Assembly (NCBI GenBank): GCA_019307135.1
Contig: JAFDKF010000038.1
Span: 1-43,990 of the forward strand
From: Deltaproteobacteria bacterium
GTDB lineage: Bacteria > Desulfobacterota > Desulfobacteria > Desulfobacterales > C00003060
DNA: 43,990 nt
Direction of reading: 5' to 3'
Numbering within the stretch: position 1 is the stretch's first letter; each line of letters starts with the position of its first letter. This document shows positions 33,377 to 41,315 of this stretch, in pieces. The notes under the pieces are model-generated. The model did not search any database. It was not told where the DNA came from and worked only from the letters and a program-made list of their open reading frames with translations. The translations under genes were made by a program, and so were the position numbers.

Positions 33377-34456
33377 TCATGCTGCACTCCGGCAATACCA
33401 CTGATAGGTTTTTCTTATTCCTTCTTCTAAGGATATCTTGGGCTTCCACCCTAAGCCCCTGAGTTTGCTAACATCAAGCAGTTTGAGAGGTGTGCCGTCC
33501 GGTTTTTCGGTATCATATTCAATATTGCCAGTATAACCGACTATATCCTTTACTAACAATGCAAGTTCTGCAATCGAAACATCTTCACCACAACCAATGT
33601 TGATGATATCTGATTCATCATAATGACTCATGAGAAAGATACATGCGTCCGCTAAATCATCTACATGAAGAAATTCCCGTTTCGGTGTTCCGGTACCCCA
33701 GAGAACGACCGATTGTGGATTGTGGATTGTGGCCTCCGGCCCGGAGGGGCCTACGCCCCGGAGGGATTGCGGATTTCTTACTGAGAAACCGATGGCAGTG
33801 CGGACGTCTTCGGGAATGGGGCCGTAGTAGGTCTCGTCGTTTTGAATTCCTTCCCAGTCACCCTTGGCAGCGAGTTTAGCCAGGTGGAATTTGCGGATCA
33901 TTGCGGCTAACACGTGGGATGTCTCCAGATCAAAATTATCATTCGGTCCATATAGATTGGTGGGCATGACCGAAACATAGTTCGTACCGTACTGCCGATT
34001 GTATGACTGACACGTCTTGATACCTGCGATTTTTGCAACAGCATAGGGTTCATTCGTAGGCTCAAGCGGGCCGGTGAGAAGGTGTTCCTCCTTCATGGGC
34101 TGCGGGCAGTTCTTTGGATAGATACATGATGACCCTAAAAAGAGGAGCTTTCTCACTCCGGTGCGATACGCTGAGTGAATAAGGTTTGTTTGCACCATTA
34201 TGTTGCTATAAATGAACTCAGCAGGAAAGCTGTTGTTAGCCCATATACCCCCTACCTTGGCAGCTGCGAGAAAGACATACTCGGGTCTTTGTTCCTGAAA
34301 AAAGGACTCGACCGGTGCCTGCCTTTCCAAATCCAACTCTTTGCGGGTGCGCGCAATGATGTTCGCGTATCCCTTTTCCTTTAATTTTCGGTGTATGGCT
34401 GACCCAACAAGTCCCCTGTGACCAGCAATGTATATCTTGGAATCTAATTCCATCAT
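33377..34456 (-). CDS. fcl: GDP-L-fucose synthase with an in-frame palindrome insertion
   Basis: NADPH-dependent epimerase-reductase that converts GDP-4-keto-6-deoxymannose to GDP-L-fucose. SDR fold: NADP motif GHRGLVG, catalytic Ser in GSSCIYP and YxxxK in [20 protein letters not shown], then [19 protein letters not shown]. 359 residues, longer than the usual 310-330. About 23 residues (SVRNPQS...HNPQS) before VVLWGTG come from a palindromic repeat at 33710-33778. Forms an operon with gmd, separated by repeats. Start ATG 34456 or 34453. Confidence 0.9.
   Translation of the reverse strand: MMELDSKIYIAGHRGLVGSAIHRKLKEKGYANIIARTRKELDLERQAPVESFFQEQRPEYVFLAAAKVGGIWANNSFPAEFIYSNIMVQTNLIHSAYRTGVRKLLFLGSSCIYPKNCPQPMKEEHLLTGPLEPTNEPYAVAKIAGIKTCQSYNRQYGTNYVSVMPTNLYGPNDNFDLETSHVLAAMIRKFHLAKLAAKGDWEGIQNDETYYGPIPEDVRTAIGFSVRNPQSLRGVGPSGPEATIHNPQSVVLWGTGTPKREFLHVDDLADACIFLMSHYDESDIINIGCGEDVSIAELALLVKDIVGYTGNIEYDTEKPDGTPLKLLDVSKLRGLGWKPKISLEEGIRKTYQWYCRSAA
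33710..33778. repeat. 69-bp palindromic insertion inside fcl
   Basis: On the + strand two GGATTGTG phrases precede CCTCCGGCCCGGAGG and GGGGCCTACGCCCCGG, followed by GGATTGCGGATT. It is GC-rich and palindromic, unlike the flanking coding sequence. Length is 23 codons without a stop. Confidence 0.6.
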
Positions 34457-34462
34457 TCCTGT

Positions 34463-34862
34463 GCCTAAAGTGAGCTAAAGTGCCTAAAGTGCCTAAAGTT
34501 GTAACCGTTCACGGGTTCAATGGTTCAGGGTTCACCGAACAAATGTTGAGACCCCTTGTCACCGCCCCATTGATGATTGATGATTGAAAAAACAATCGAC
34601 AACCCCTGGCCCAGACCTGACTTACGGAGGCAACAGCCTCTTCCAATCAGGTCGCACCAGGGCGGGCGTAAATCGACAATCAAAAAAGGTAACCCTGAAC
34701 TCTGAACCTGTGAACGCCTACCTAAAGTTTAAAAAGGCGAAACTTTAATCCTCTCAATAACCCTGGCCCAGACCTGGTCTGTAAACTTTGTGGACTCATT
34801 CAAGCATGTCGCGCCAGGGCGGGCTTTAGTTCACTTTAGGCACTTTAGTTCACTTTAGGCAC
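34463..34862. repeat. four-level nested palindrome with two 64-bp elements
   Basis: From outside in: CCTAAAGTGAGCTAAAGTGCC arms (34465-34498, complement 34824-34862); GTTCACGGGTTCAATGG and complement (34507-34535, 34688-34718); GATTGATGATTGAAAA and complement (34571-34595, 34668-34685); centre a 64-bp element at 34604-34667. A second 64-bp element is at 34761-34824 beside the outer right arm. No gene on either strand. Confidence 0.85.
34604..34667. mobile_element. 64-bp GC-rich element (copy)
   Basis: CCCTGGCCCAGACCTGACTT ... GGTCGCACCAGGGCGGGC. Exactly 64 bases between the conserved ends, as at 32181-32244, 34761-34824, and (reversed) 3080-3143 and 3185-3248. The central part differs between copies. 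No convincing target duplication was found. Confidence 0.7.
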
Positions 34863-34869
34863 TCTTCAT

Positions 34870-35880
34870 CTAATCAAAACACCCGCTATTTGCAAAATGG
34901 CCTGCGTCCCGCAGTGTTTTTTCCTGCCGAGCCAATTCCATATCGCTTTCAATCATCATCTTTACAAGGCCATTAAAGTCAACCTTTGGCCTCCACCCCA
35001 ATTCATCAACCTCGGCAGGCCTGAAATATCGGGGATCTGTTTCCACATATTCTTTCCAATCCAAATCCAAACGGGAAAACACAGTGGTTAGAAATTTTTT
35101 TACGGAATAATTCTTCCCGGTGGCAATCACGTAATCATCCGCCTCCTCCTGTTGCAACATGAGCCACATAGCTTCCACATAATCGCCCGCAAACCCCCAG
35201 TCTCGTTTTGCTTCAAGATTTCCAAGATAAAGTTTTTCTTGCAGCCCAAGTTTGATGCGGGTTGCTGCTCGGGTGATCTTTCTGGTTACGAACGTTTCCC
35301 CGCGGCGAGGCGATTCATGGTTAAACAGAATCCCGTTACACGCAAAAAGATTGTAGGCCTCCCTGTAGTTGACCGTCTGCCAGTGGGCATAAACCTTTGC
35401 TGCTGCGTATGGAGAGCGTGGATAGAAAGGTGTTGTTTCTGATTGGGGGATTTCGGTGACCTTTCCAAACATCTCAGAGGACCCTGCCTGATAAAGTCTT
35501 ACATCCTTTCCGGTCCTTTCCCGAAAATCTCGAATCGCCTCAAGCACTCTGAGTGTGCCCATAGCAACCGCGTCAACCGTATATTCGGGTTCATCAAAAG
35601 AGACTCTAACGTGAGACTGGGCACCGAGATTATATACCTCATCGGGTCTGACCCTCTCCAATATTCTTCTCAGAACCGTACCGTCACACAAGTCACCGTA
35701 ATGGAGAAAAAAGCGAGTTTTCTCCTGGTGAGGATCCTGATAGATTCTGTCAATTCTTCCGGTATTGAAAGACGAAGATCTTCTTATGATTCCATGCACC
35801 TCATAGCCTTTGCAAAGCAAGAACTCCGCCAAATAGGAACCGTCTTGACCAGTCACGCCGGTGATAATCGCCCTTTTCAT
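34870..35880 (-). CDS. gmd: GDP-mannose 4,6-dehydratase
   Basis: Converts GDP-mannose to GDP-4-keto-6-deoxymannose, the substrate of the fcl product. 336 residues. NADP motif [29 protein letters not shown], catalytic GSSEMFG and [29 protein letters not shown], and [12 protein letters not shown] all match Gmd. AAGGAGAGG precedes the ATG. Upstream of fcl in the same direction. Provides precursors for fucose or related 6-deoxyhexoses of surface polysaccharide. Confidence 0.96.
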   Translation of the reverse strand: MKRAIITGVTGQDGSYLAEFLLCKGYEVHGIIRRSSSFNTGRIDRIYQDPHQEKTRFFLHYGDLCDGTVLRRILERVRPDEVYNLGAQSHVRVSFDEPEYTVDAVAMGTLRVLEAIRDFRERTGKDVRLYQAGSSEMFGKVTEIPQSETTPFYPRSPYAAAKVYAHWQTVNYREAYNLFACNGILFNHESPRRGETFVTRKITRAATRIKLGLQEKLYLGNLEAKRDWGFAGDYVEAMWLMLQQEEADDYVIATGKNYSVKKFLTTVFSRLDLDWKEYVETDPRYFRPAEVDELGWRPKVDFNGLVKMMIESDMELARQEKTLRDAGHFANSGCFD

Positions 35881-35902
35881 TCTGCCTCTCCTTGCTGTGA
35901 AC

Positions 35903-36125
35903 TATTAGTAACTACTCAGGTTGTCAGGTTCACGGTTCACGGTTGGCTACTTTACGCTTTTCATATCAATTCACGTGCCAGTTGCCATGGCTCAATATCT
36001 TCAAACCGTTCAATCTTCATCGCTCTCTAACCTTGAACCGTGAACCGCCGACTTCGCCATAGTAGCCTATGGCTACGAGCCGACTTCGCCAAAGCACTGG
36101 CTGCGACGGCTGAACGGCTGAATTG
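35903..36125. repeat. composite repeat, inverted relative of 14313-14461
   Basis: Reading on the minus strand the block order is ATTCAGCCG..., CATAGGCTACTATGGCGAAG, GGTTCACGGTTCAAGG, a short coding remnant, AAAGTAGCCAACCGTGAACC, ACCTGAGTAGTTA. It is the longer version of the repeat at 14313-14461 and lies between gmd and the MurU-AmgK gene. Confidence 0.8.
35961..36020 (-). pseudogene. remnant of a four-helix-bundle (23S rRNA IVP-type) protein gene
   Basis: Translates to MKIERFEDIEPWQLARELI then stop. The start MKI.xFEDxExWQxAREL is the N-terminus of the four-helix-bundle family PF05635, often encoded in 23S rRNA intervening sequences or as mobile orphans. Only 19 codons remain. In the sister repeat at 14313 the ATGAAG is kept but the rest is deleted. 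Confidence 0.5.
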
Positions 36126-36176
36126 GACTTTGGTCAAACCTTGACATGGATCTTCCACGCTGGCATCATGGTTATT

Positions 36177-38027
36177 ATGAAAGCAATGATCTTGGCGGCA
36201 GGCCTTGGCACACGCCTGTTGCCTTTGACCGAAAAGAGACCAAAACCCCTCTTTCCGATTCTTGGCCGTCCTTTGATTGATATCCTGATTCGCAGGCTTG
36301 AGACCGCGGGATGTGAGGATGTCATCATAAACACCCACCATCTGGCCCATGTGATTGATGAGTTCGTCAAAGCACAAGCCTACAGCATCCCGGTTGCGAC
36401 CCGCTACGAGCCAACCGTACTCGGCACAGGGGGTGCGATTAAGAACGTTGAGGATTTCTGGGATGACAAGCCATTTCTGGTCGTCAACGGCGATATATTT
36501 ACTAATATAGACCTTGTGAAGGTCTACCGGTTTCACCTGAACCACAAACATCCTGTCACCCTGGTGGTTCACGACTACGCACAGTTTAATCATGTGTGGG
36601 TCGATTCAAGCGATCATATCAGCGGGTTCGGTCACACGGCCCCCTGCCCCCCTCCGGCCCTTGACTCCGCTCACGGCACGCCAGACCTTACGGCTGACGC
36701 TGCCAATAATCGGCAACTTGCCTTTACAGGCATACACGTGCTTGATCCACAGGTTTTGAGCTTCATCCCGAATGGGACCTTTTGCAACATAATCGATGCC
36801 TACTGTGAGATGATTCACCAGGGCCTTACGATAAAAGGATTTATTGCCAGAAACCACTACTGGCATGATATAGGCACAATGGCAGGATATCGAGCGGCCA
36901 CAAGAGAGGCTCTGGCCCGCGAAACCTTTAGAACCGTCATCTCTAAGGTTGGATCAGACAGCCTCGTCTGGTCCAACCTGAAAGGGGATGGCTCGGATCG
37001 AACATGGTATCGTGTGTCCACCACCCCCACCGAGGACAATGGCATACCTGCTAAAGGCACCTGCCCGCTCGTGCCACGCAGTGGCAGGCGGGTTGGGGGC
37101 CGAAGAGAAGCGGTTTCCATTACCTCAAGTGGCAAACCATTACTGGACCAGTCGAGTGTCATTTTGGTTGATCATGGCCTGCCTTCCGAAGGCAGTACGT
37201 GTGAAGCCGACGCGTTTGCCGCTATTGGCCGGCACCTCCACCACAAAGGGATCCCGGTTCCCCGTATCTTTGCCTATGATCGACCCTCGGGCTTGGTGGT
37301 ACTGGAAGACCTGGGCGATCTTCACCTTCAAAGTTTTGTCCGCCGCGCGGTAGATACCGAGGAAGTTGCCAACCATTACAGGGCCGTTATTGATCTGCTG
37401 ATTGCTATGGGCGTTGAGGGGGCAAAGGGGTTTGACCTGTCATATACGTATCAAACACCTTATTATGACCGAGAGCTTATTCTTAAAAAGGAATCGCGAT
37501 ATTTTGTTGAGGCCTTTCTAAATGGTTATTTGAGGCTTAAGATAGACTTTGAGACCTTTGGTGACGAATTTGAGGTCTTAGCTCAGAGGGCGCTTGACCA
37601 TCCATACACAGGGTTGCTCCACCGGGATTTTCAGTCCCGCAACATCCTGGTAAAAGACGGAAACTATTACTTCATCGACTTTCAGGGTGCACGGCTCGGC
37701 CCCCTCCCCTATGATCTTGCCTCATTGCTGATCGACCCTTATGTGAATCTTCCTCGGGCGCTTCAACTCAAGCTGTTGAACTATTACGTGAAACGGCTCT
37801 CAGATTTCATCGCAGTTGACGCGGGTGAGTTTCTTGATGCCTACACCTACTGCGCTATAAACAGGAATTTACAGATCCTGGGAGCCTTCGCCTTTCTAAG
37901 CCGGGTCAAAGAAAAAAAGGATTTTGAGACCTATATTCCCCCTGCCGTATCCTCCCTCAAAGCTCGCCTTCGCGGTATTGGACAGAGCGTGTGTCCGAAA
38001 CTCAATGGCATTATTCAAAGCATTTAA
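36177..38027 (+). CDS. MurNAc-1-P uridylyltransferase fused to sugar kinase (MurU-AmgK-like)
   Basis: 616 residues, two enzymes in one frame. Residues 1-245: nucleotidyltransferase with MILAAGLGTRLLPLTEKRPKP, INTHHLAHVI, GTGGAIKN, VVNGDIF. Residues about 265-616: aminoglycoside-phosphotransferase/choline-kinase fold with VVLEDLGDLHLQ, LLHRDFQSRNIL (catalytic Asp) and YFIDFQGARLGP (Mg-binding Asp). In Pseudomonas, AmgK phosphorylates MurNAc and MurU makes UDP-MurNAc as separate proteins. Two unusual Pro/Gly/Arg segments (about 36633-36705 and 37021-37100) look like insertions. The start is uncertain: ATG 36177 begins the fold, but ATG 36168 and 36147 are in frame, none with a strong site. Confidence 0.85.
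   Translation: MKAMILAAGLGTRLLPLTEKRPKPLFPILGRPLIDILIRRLETAGCEDVIINTHHLAHVIDEFVKAQAYSIPVATRYEPTVLGTGGAIKNVEDFWDDKPFLVVNGDIFTNIDLVKVYRFHLNHKHPVTLVVHDYAQFNHVWVDSSDHISGFGHTAPCPPPALDSAHGTPDLTADAANNRQLAFTGIHVLDPQVLSFIPNGTFCNIIDAYCEMIHQGLTIKGFIARNHYWHDIGTMAGYRAATREALARETFRTVISKVGSDSLVWSNLKGDGSDRTWYRVSTTPTEDNGIPAKGTCPLVPRSGRRVGGRREAVSITSSGKPLLDQSSVILVDHGLPSEGSTCEADAFAAIGRHLHHKGIPVPRIFAYDRPSGLVVLEDLGDLHLQSFVRRAVDTEEVANHYRAVIDLLIAMGVEGAKGFDLSYTYQTPYYDRELILKKESRYFVEAFLNGYLRLKIDFETFGDEFEVLAQRALDHPYTGLLHRDFQSRNILVKDGNYYFIDFQGARLGPLPYDLASLLIDPYVNLPRALQLKLLNYYVKRLSDFIAVDAGEFLDAYTYCAINRNLQILGAFAFLSRVKEKKDFETYIPPAVSSLKARLRGIGQSVCPKLNGIIQSI
36633..36705. repeat. possible in-frame insertion in the MurU part
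   Basis: Encodes HTAPCPPPALDSAHGTPDL between ISGFG and RQLAFTGIHV, which lie much closer together in related nucleotidyltransferases. C-rich composition; symmetry is weak, so boundaries are approximate. Confidence 0.35.
37021..37100. repeat. palindromic in-frame insertion in the AmgK part
   Basis: The core hairpin CCTGCCCGCTCGTGCC / GTGGCAGGCGGG (37060-37092) shares its ends with the 66-68-bp mini-elements. ACCCCCAC (37023-37030) and GTTGGGGG (37092-37099) extend the symmetry. It encodes a Pro/Arg/Gly-rich segment between YRVS and SSVILVDHG. Confidence 0.5.
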
Positions 38028-38117
38028 CGCTAAAGCACTCGTGTCAAACATAACTACCCTCGCCCGAATCGGAATTGTCCATCACGGAAGAATGTCGTAT
38101 GAAGAGTGTAAGATGTT

Positions 38118-38153
38118 ACAGGTGTGTTACGTTACACCTGTGTAATATATTAC
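38118..38153. promoter_or_regulatory. double palindrome, possible operator or terminator
   Basis: ACAGGTGT-N8-ACACCTGT (38118-38141) is a perfect inverted repeat with its own GTTACGTTAC-like centre; it is followed at once by GTAATATATTAC (38142-38153) and TTTTTT. It could terminate the MurU-AmgK transcript or bind a dimeric regulator. The rest of 38028-38326 holds nothing else I can name. Confidence 0.4.
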
Positions 38154-38326
38154 ATTTTTTCCGTCCTTTAGAATAACGCCTTTCTCTAGTTCACATAAAA
38201 TAATCCCACTTCGCTACGCAATTTCATGCACAGCGACGTCGTGTTTCAGGATAGCTAGGCCTGTTGACTCGGCAGCCAATTATATTAATAAAATCAGCTA
38301 AGTGCACTTCCCTAATTACATCATTT

Positions 38327-38343
38327 TTGGCACGGACCGTGCT
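38327..38343 (+). promoter_or_regulatory. sigma-54 promoter of cytochrome gene 1
   Basis: TTGGCACGGACCGTGCT has the -24 GG and -12 GC separated by ten bases and matches TGGCACG-N4-nTGCT. It lies 47 bases before the ATG. Confidence 0.65.
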
Positions 38344-38389
38344 CAGTATGGATGGTAAGTGAAGAGGATCGATCTATAGGAGCTGCAAA

Positions 38390-39493
38390 ATGTTAAAAAA
38401 TCAAAGAACAAACCATGAAAAGGTAGCTGCATTTTCGGCCACTTTAGTGCTGATTCTTTTATTGATTCTCTTCCTGCCCGGCAATTCCTCTGCCAAAGTC
38501 ACCGGTGTCTGCTCCAACTGCCATACCATGCACAACAGCCAGGGTGGCAGCGAGATGCAGACAGGTTTTGGCTCAACATCCGGGGAAAAGGCAACTCTTC
38601 TTCGGGTAAACGGCTGCCTTGGATGCCATGCGTCCACTGATTCCGCCGAATGGAAAAACAGCCTGGGAGCTCCCATTGTGTACAGTTCAACTGGAGTGCC
38701 CAGCAATCCTCTGGCAGGCGGCAACTATTATTGGGTTATGAATACGGGCGATGGCTACGGGCACAATCCTGTTGAGATAGGCAACCCAGACGGCCTGTCT
38801 GATCCTCCCGGTATTCCTCACAGCGTCACAGGCGGCTTCGATCTCCGATGCTCGGGAGGGAATACAGGGTGTCATGGTGACCGTTACTTGGATGACTCCA
38901 TAGCCGGATTCCATCACCAGAATGAGGGAGGGACGCTGACGACAGCAAATACTGTCGCCAACAGTTTTCGCGGCATTCTTAAAGTAAAAGGGGCTGAGGA
39001 CCCCGATTGGGAGCAAGCCCCAGCAAGTGCCCACAACCTGTACTCAGGCGCAACCTCTCCTCCCGACCCGGATACGGTAATCACCTGCCGTGCCTGCCAC
39101 GATGGATTTGGCACGTTACCATATGATACCATCAGCGGGTTCTGTGGCGCGTGCCATCCGCACTTCCACCGGCTCGAGCCGGATATGTATGAGCACGGTG
39201 GAACACAGAACAGTGGCGGCCAGTGGATCCGTCATCCCAGCGACATCCTACTCCCGCAGACCGGGGAGTACAACGGATATCCTACCTACAGCGCGGAGGC
39301 CCCGGTGGGTTACACTGATGTGTCTGACCCCACGCGGGCTACGGCAGTGGTAACCTGCCTTTCCTGCCACCGGGCGCACGGAAGTCCCTATCCGGACATG
39401 CTCAGGTGGGATTATACTGGTATGAACGCAGGTGGCGGCACGAACACCACAGGCTGCTTCACATGCCACACTGAAAAGGATACGGGAAGCTGA
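38390..39493 (+). CDS. exported multihaem c-type cytochrome, copy 1
   Basis: 367 residues. Signal peptide 1-35 (hydrophobic LVLILLLILFLP, cleavage near SSA-K). Canonical CxxCH sites at 41-45, 76-80, 233-237, 252-256, 323-327 and 356-360, and a possible seventh at 154-162 spaced CX6CH. Several extra His could be distal ligands. Between haems lie Gly/Ser/Asn-rich blocks (NSLGAPIVYSS, GHNPVEIGN, RHPSDILLPQTGEYNGYP). Probably a periplasmic or extracellular electron carrier. AGGAG precedes the ATG and a sigma-54-type promoter lies upstream. Paralogous to the gene at 39994. Confidence 0.88.
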   Translation: MLKNQRTNHEKVAAFSATLVLILLLILFLPGNSSAKVTGVCSNCHTMHNSQGGSEMQTGFGSTSGEKATLLRVNGCLGCHASTDSAEWKNSLGAPIVYSSTGVPSNPLAGGNYYWVMNTGDGYGHNPVEIGNPDGLSDPPGIPHSVTGGFDLRCSGGNTGCHGDRYLDDSIAGFHHQNEGGTLTTANTVANSFRGILKVKGAEDPDWEQAPASAHNLYSGATSPPDPDTVITCRACHDGFGTLPYDTISGFCGACHPHFHRLEPDMYEHGGTQNSGGQWIRHPSDILLPQTGEYNGYPTYSAEAPVGYTDVSDPTRATAVVTCLSCHRAHGSPYPDMLRWDYTGMNAGGGTNTTGCFTCHTEKDTGS

Positions 39494-39520
39494 TCCAGTA
39501 GCCCTTATCTCTTGACACCT

Positions 39521-39549
39521 AAGGCCGCTTCTTGCGGCCTTTTTGATTT
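39521..39549 (+). terminator. terminator of cytochrome gene 1
   Basis: AAGGCCGC and GCGGCCTT pair around TTCTT (39521-39542), followed by TTTTGATTTT. Confidence 0.85.
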
Positions 39550-39604
39550 TCTATAGACCCGCCGCCCCACTTATTTCTCTCTCCGCTATTTTCGGTAGAG
39601 GCTG

Positions 39605-39735
39605 TTTCAAAAGGAAACCCCCTGAAAGGACTGGACGGAAAGCCTTCGGCCTAACTGTGCCTCAAGCGGACTGAGCAAAGCGGAGCTAAGTTCATCCGGT
39701 GCCCATTTTTTCGGAAGAAAGATGGGCTTTTTTGT
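39605..39735 (+). ncRNA. candidate GEMM-like (cyclic dinucleotide) riboswitch with terminator
   Basis: GGAAACC, CTGAAAGGAC, GGACGGAAAGCC and CGGCCTAA (39617-39655) follow the order and spacing of the GEMM-I core (GGCAAACC, CGAAAG, GGACGCAAAGCC, CGGCCTAA). The expected 3' partner (GCCGGGTTGCC) is not clear; an AAGCGGAGCTAAGTT phrase, also at 6047-6062, occupies that area. A hairpin GCCCAT...ATGGGC then TTTTTT (39701-39735) would be the expression platform. Position ahead of a cytochrome gene suits the class. The remaining stretch to 39910 shows no gene. Confidence 0.4.
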
Positions 39736-39910
39736 GGCGAGGATTCGACCGTATACAACTAAAGTACTACGTGGTTCGCGAATAATCTCCATAAAATACA
39801 ACCAAAAATACGACTTTCTTACGATTAACTGTACGTTTGAAGATGGTGTACATTGCGTTATCAACGGTTACCATATCAAGAAAGACCACGATCATTACCA
39901 GGCAATTGGC

Positions 39911-39926
39911 CGGCTTTCTGGTTGCG
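39911..39926 (+). promoter_or_regulatory. possible sigma-54 promoter of cytochrome gene 2
   Basis: CGGCTTTCTGGTTGCG keeps GG and GC ten bases apart, with GGC and TTGC matching the consensus. It lies about 68 bases before the ATG, a similar layout to copy 1. Confidence 0.45.
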
Positions 39927-39993
39927 TTTATGAAAAAATTGTGATACCGATCCGAAAGTTATTATGTGCCGCTGGAATACGGGGGAGTGTAAG

Positions 39994-41160
39994 ATGGTGG
40001 CAAGCCCATGGATTGCCGCACAAAGAGTAGCTGCATTTTCAGCCACTTTAGGGCTGATTCTTTCCTTGATTCTGTTGATCCCAGACATTTCCTCTGCCAA
40101 AGTCACTGGCCCCTGTTCAAACTGCCACACCATGCACAACAGCCAGGGTGGGTCCAGTATGCACACAGGCTACGGGGCCGACGAGGGGCCCTATGGAACC
40201 CTTCTTCGGACAAATGGTTGCGTCGGGTGCCATGCGTCCAATGATTCTGCCGAATGGAAGAACAGCCTGGGAGCTCCTATTGTTTACAGTGCAAGCGGCG
40301 CGTCTAGTAATCCGCTGGCAGGCGGCAACTATTATTGGGTTATGAATGCGGGCTACGGCGACGCCTATGGCCACAATCCTTTTGAGCTGGGCAACACGGA
40401 CGGCGTCTTGAGTGCCCCTCCTGGTGGTCCTGGTCACGAATTCCAGGTCCGATGCTCTGGGGGCGGAGGAGGCCCAGGGGCAGGGGCGCGAGGCTGTCAT
40501 GGTAACCGTTTTTTGGATTATGAGGACGCTGAACATGATGCCTGTATCAAAGGTTTTCATCACCAGAATGAGGGAGGAGAGCTGACGACAGCAAACACAA
40601 TCGGCAACAGTTTTCGCGGGATCTGGGGAGTAAAGGGGTATGAGGACCCCGATTGGGAGCAAGAAACAACAACAACCAAGCACAACCGGTACTCGGGTGC
40701 AACCTCTCCGTCCGAGACGACCTGCGGCGGATCCTGTCATGCACCTATTGGGTGGCACGGAGAGACTCCAGAATATGATACCATCAGCGGGTTCTGTGCA
40801 GCCTGCCATGGGCACTTCCACCAGCTCGATCGCAATGCTTATGGCCAAGTCGAATATGGCTTCGGTGGCACACAGAGCAATGGCCAGTGGATCCGTCATC
40901 CTTCCGACATCTTACTCCCACAAACCGGAGAGTATAACGGATACCCTGCTTACAGTGCGGAGGCCCCGGTGGGATACACTGATGTGTCTATCCCCACGCG
41001 GGCTACGGCAGTGGTAACCTGCATCTCCTGCCACAGGGCGCACGGAAGTCCTTATCCAGACATGCTCAGGTGGAATTATAATGACATGAACGCAGGAGGC
41101 GGCACGAATACCAGTGGGTGCTTTACATGCCACACTGAAAAGGATACAGGAGGATCATAG
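39994..41160 (+). CDS. exported multihaem c-type cytochrome, copy 2
   Basis: 388 residues; close paralogue of the gene at 38390 along its whole length. Signal peptide 1-35 with the same AKVTG junction. Canonical CxxCH: CSNCH, CVGCH, CAACH, CISCH and CFTCH. Two further sites are altered: CGGSCH (CX3CH) where copy 1 has CRACH, and C-X13-CH where copy 1 has CX6CH. Acidic and His-rich insertions (YEDAEHDACIKGFHH) also differ. GGGGAG eight bases upstream supports ATG 39994 over the earlier ATG at 39964. Probably arose by tandem duplication. Confidence 0.88.
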   Translation: MVASPWIAAQRVAAFSATLGLILSLILLIPDISSAKVTGPCSNCHTMHNSQGGSSMHTGYGADEGPYGTLLRTNGCVGCHASNDSAEWKNSLGAPIVYSASGASSNPLAGGNYYWVMNAGYGDAYGHNPFELGNTDGVLSAPPGGPGHEFQVRCSGGGGGPGAGARGCHGNRFLDYEDAEHDACIKGFHHQNEGGELTTANTIGNSFRGIWGVKGYEDPDWEQETTTTKHNRYSGATSPSETTCGGSCHAPIGWHGETPEYDTISGFCAACHGHFHQLDRNAYGQVEYGFGGTQSNGQWIRHPSDILLPQTGEYNGYPAYSAEAPVGYTDVSIPTRATAVVTCISCHRAHGSPYPDMLRWNYNDMNAGGGTNTSGCFTCHTEKDTGGS

Positions 41161-41235
41161 GAAGAAAGTAAGCCACAGTAAAATAGATAAATCATTTCAC
41201 GTGGTAAACAGCAAGGAGTAGACAGCAACAAGGTT

Positions 41236-41268
41236 CGGCGGCATACCATTGCCGCCGAGTCCGTTTTT
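41236..41268 (+). terminator. terminator of cytochrome gene 2
   Basis: CGGCGGC and GCCGCCG pair (41236-41257), followed by AGTCCGTTTTT. It lies between the convergent cytochrome and oppF genes. Confidence 0.6.
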
Positions 41269-41315
41269 GCCAATAAATTCGGGCAATGCCCCCAAGTTCG
41301 ATCTTTGTATCCACT

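Noticed and set aside
35961..36020. Functional small gene
   Set aside because: Only 19 codons of a much longer family remain, inside a repeat.
39722..40030. 102-codon open frame before cytochrome gene 2
   Set aside because: It begins in the terminator stem, overlaps the cytochrome signal peptide, and lacks protein-like character.
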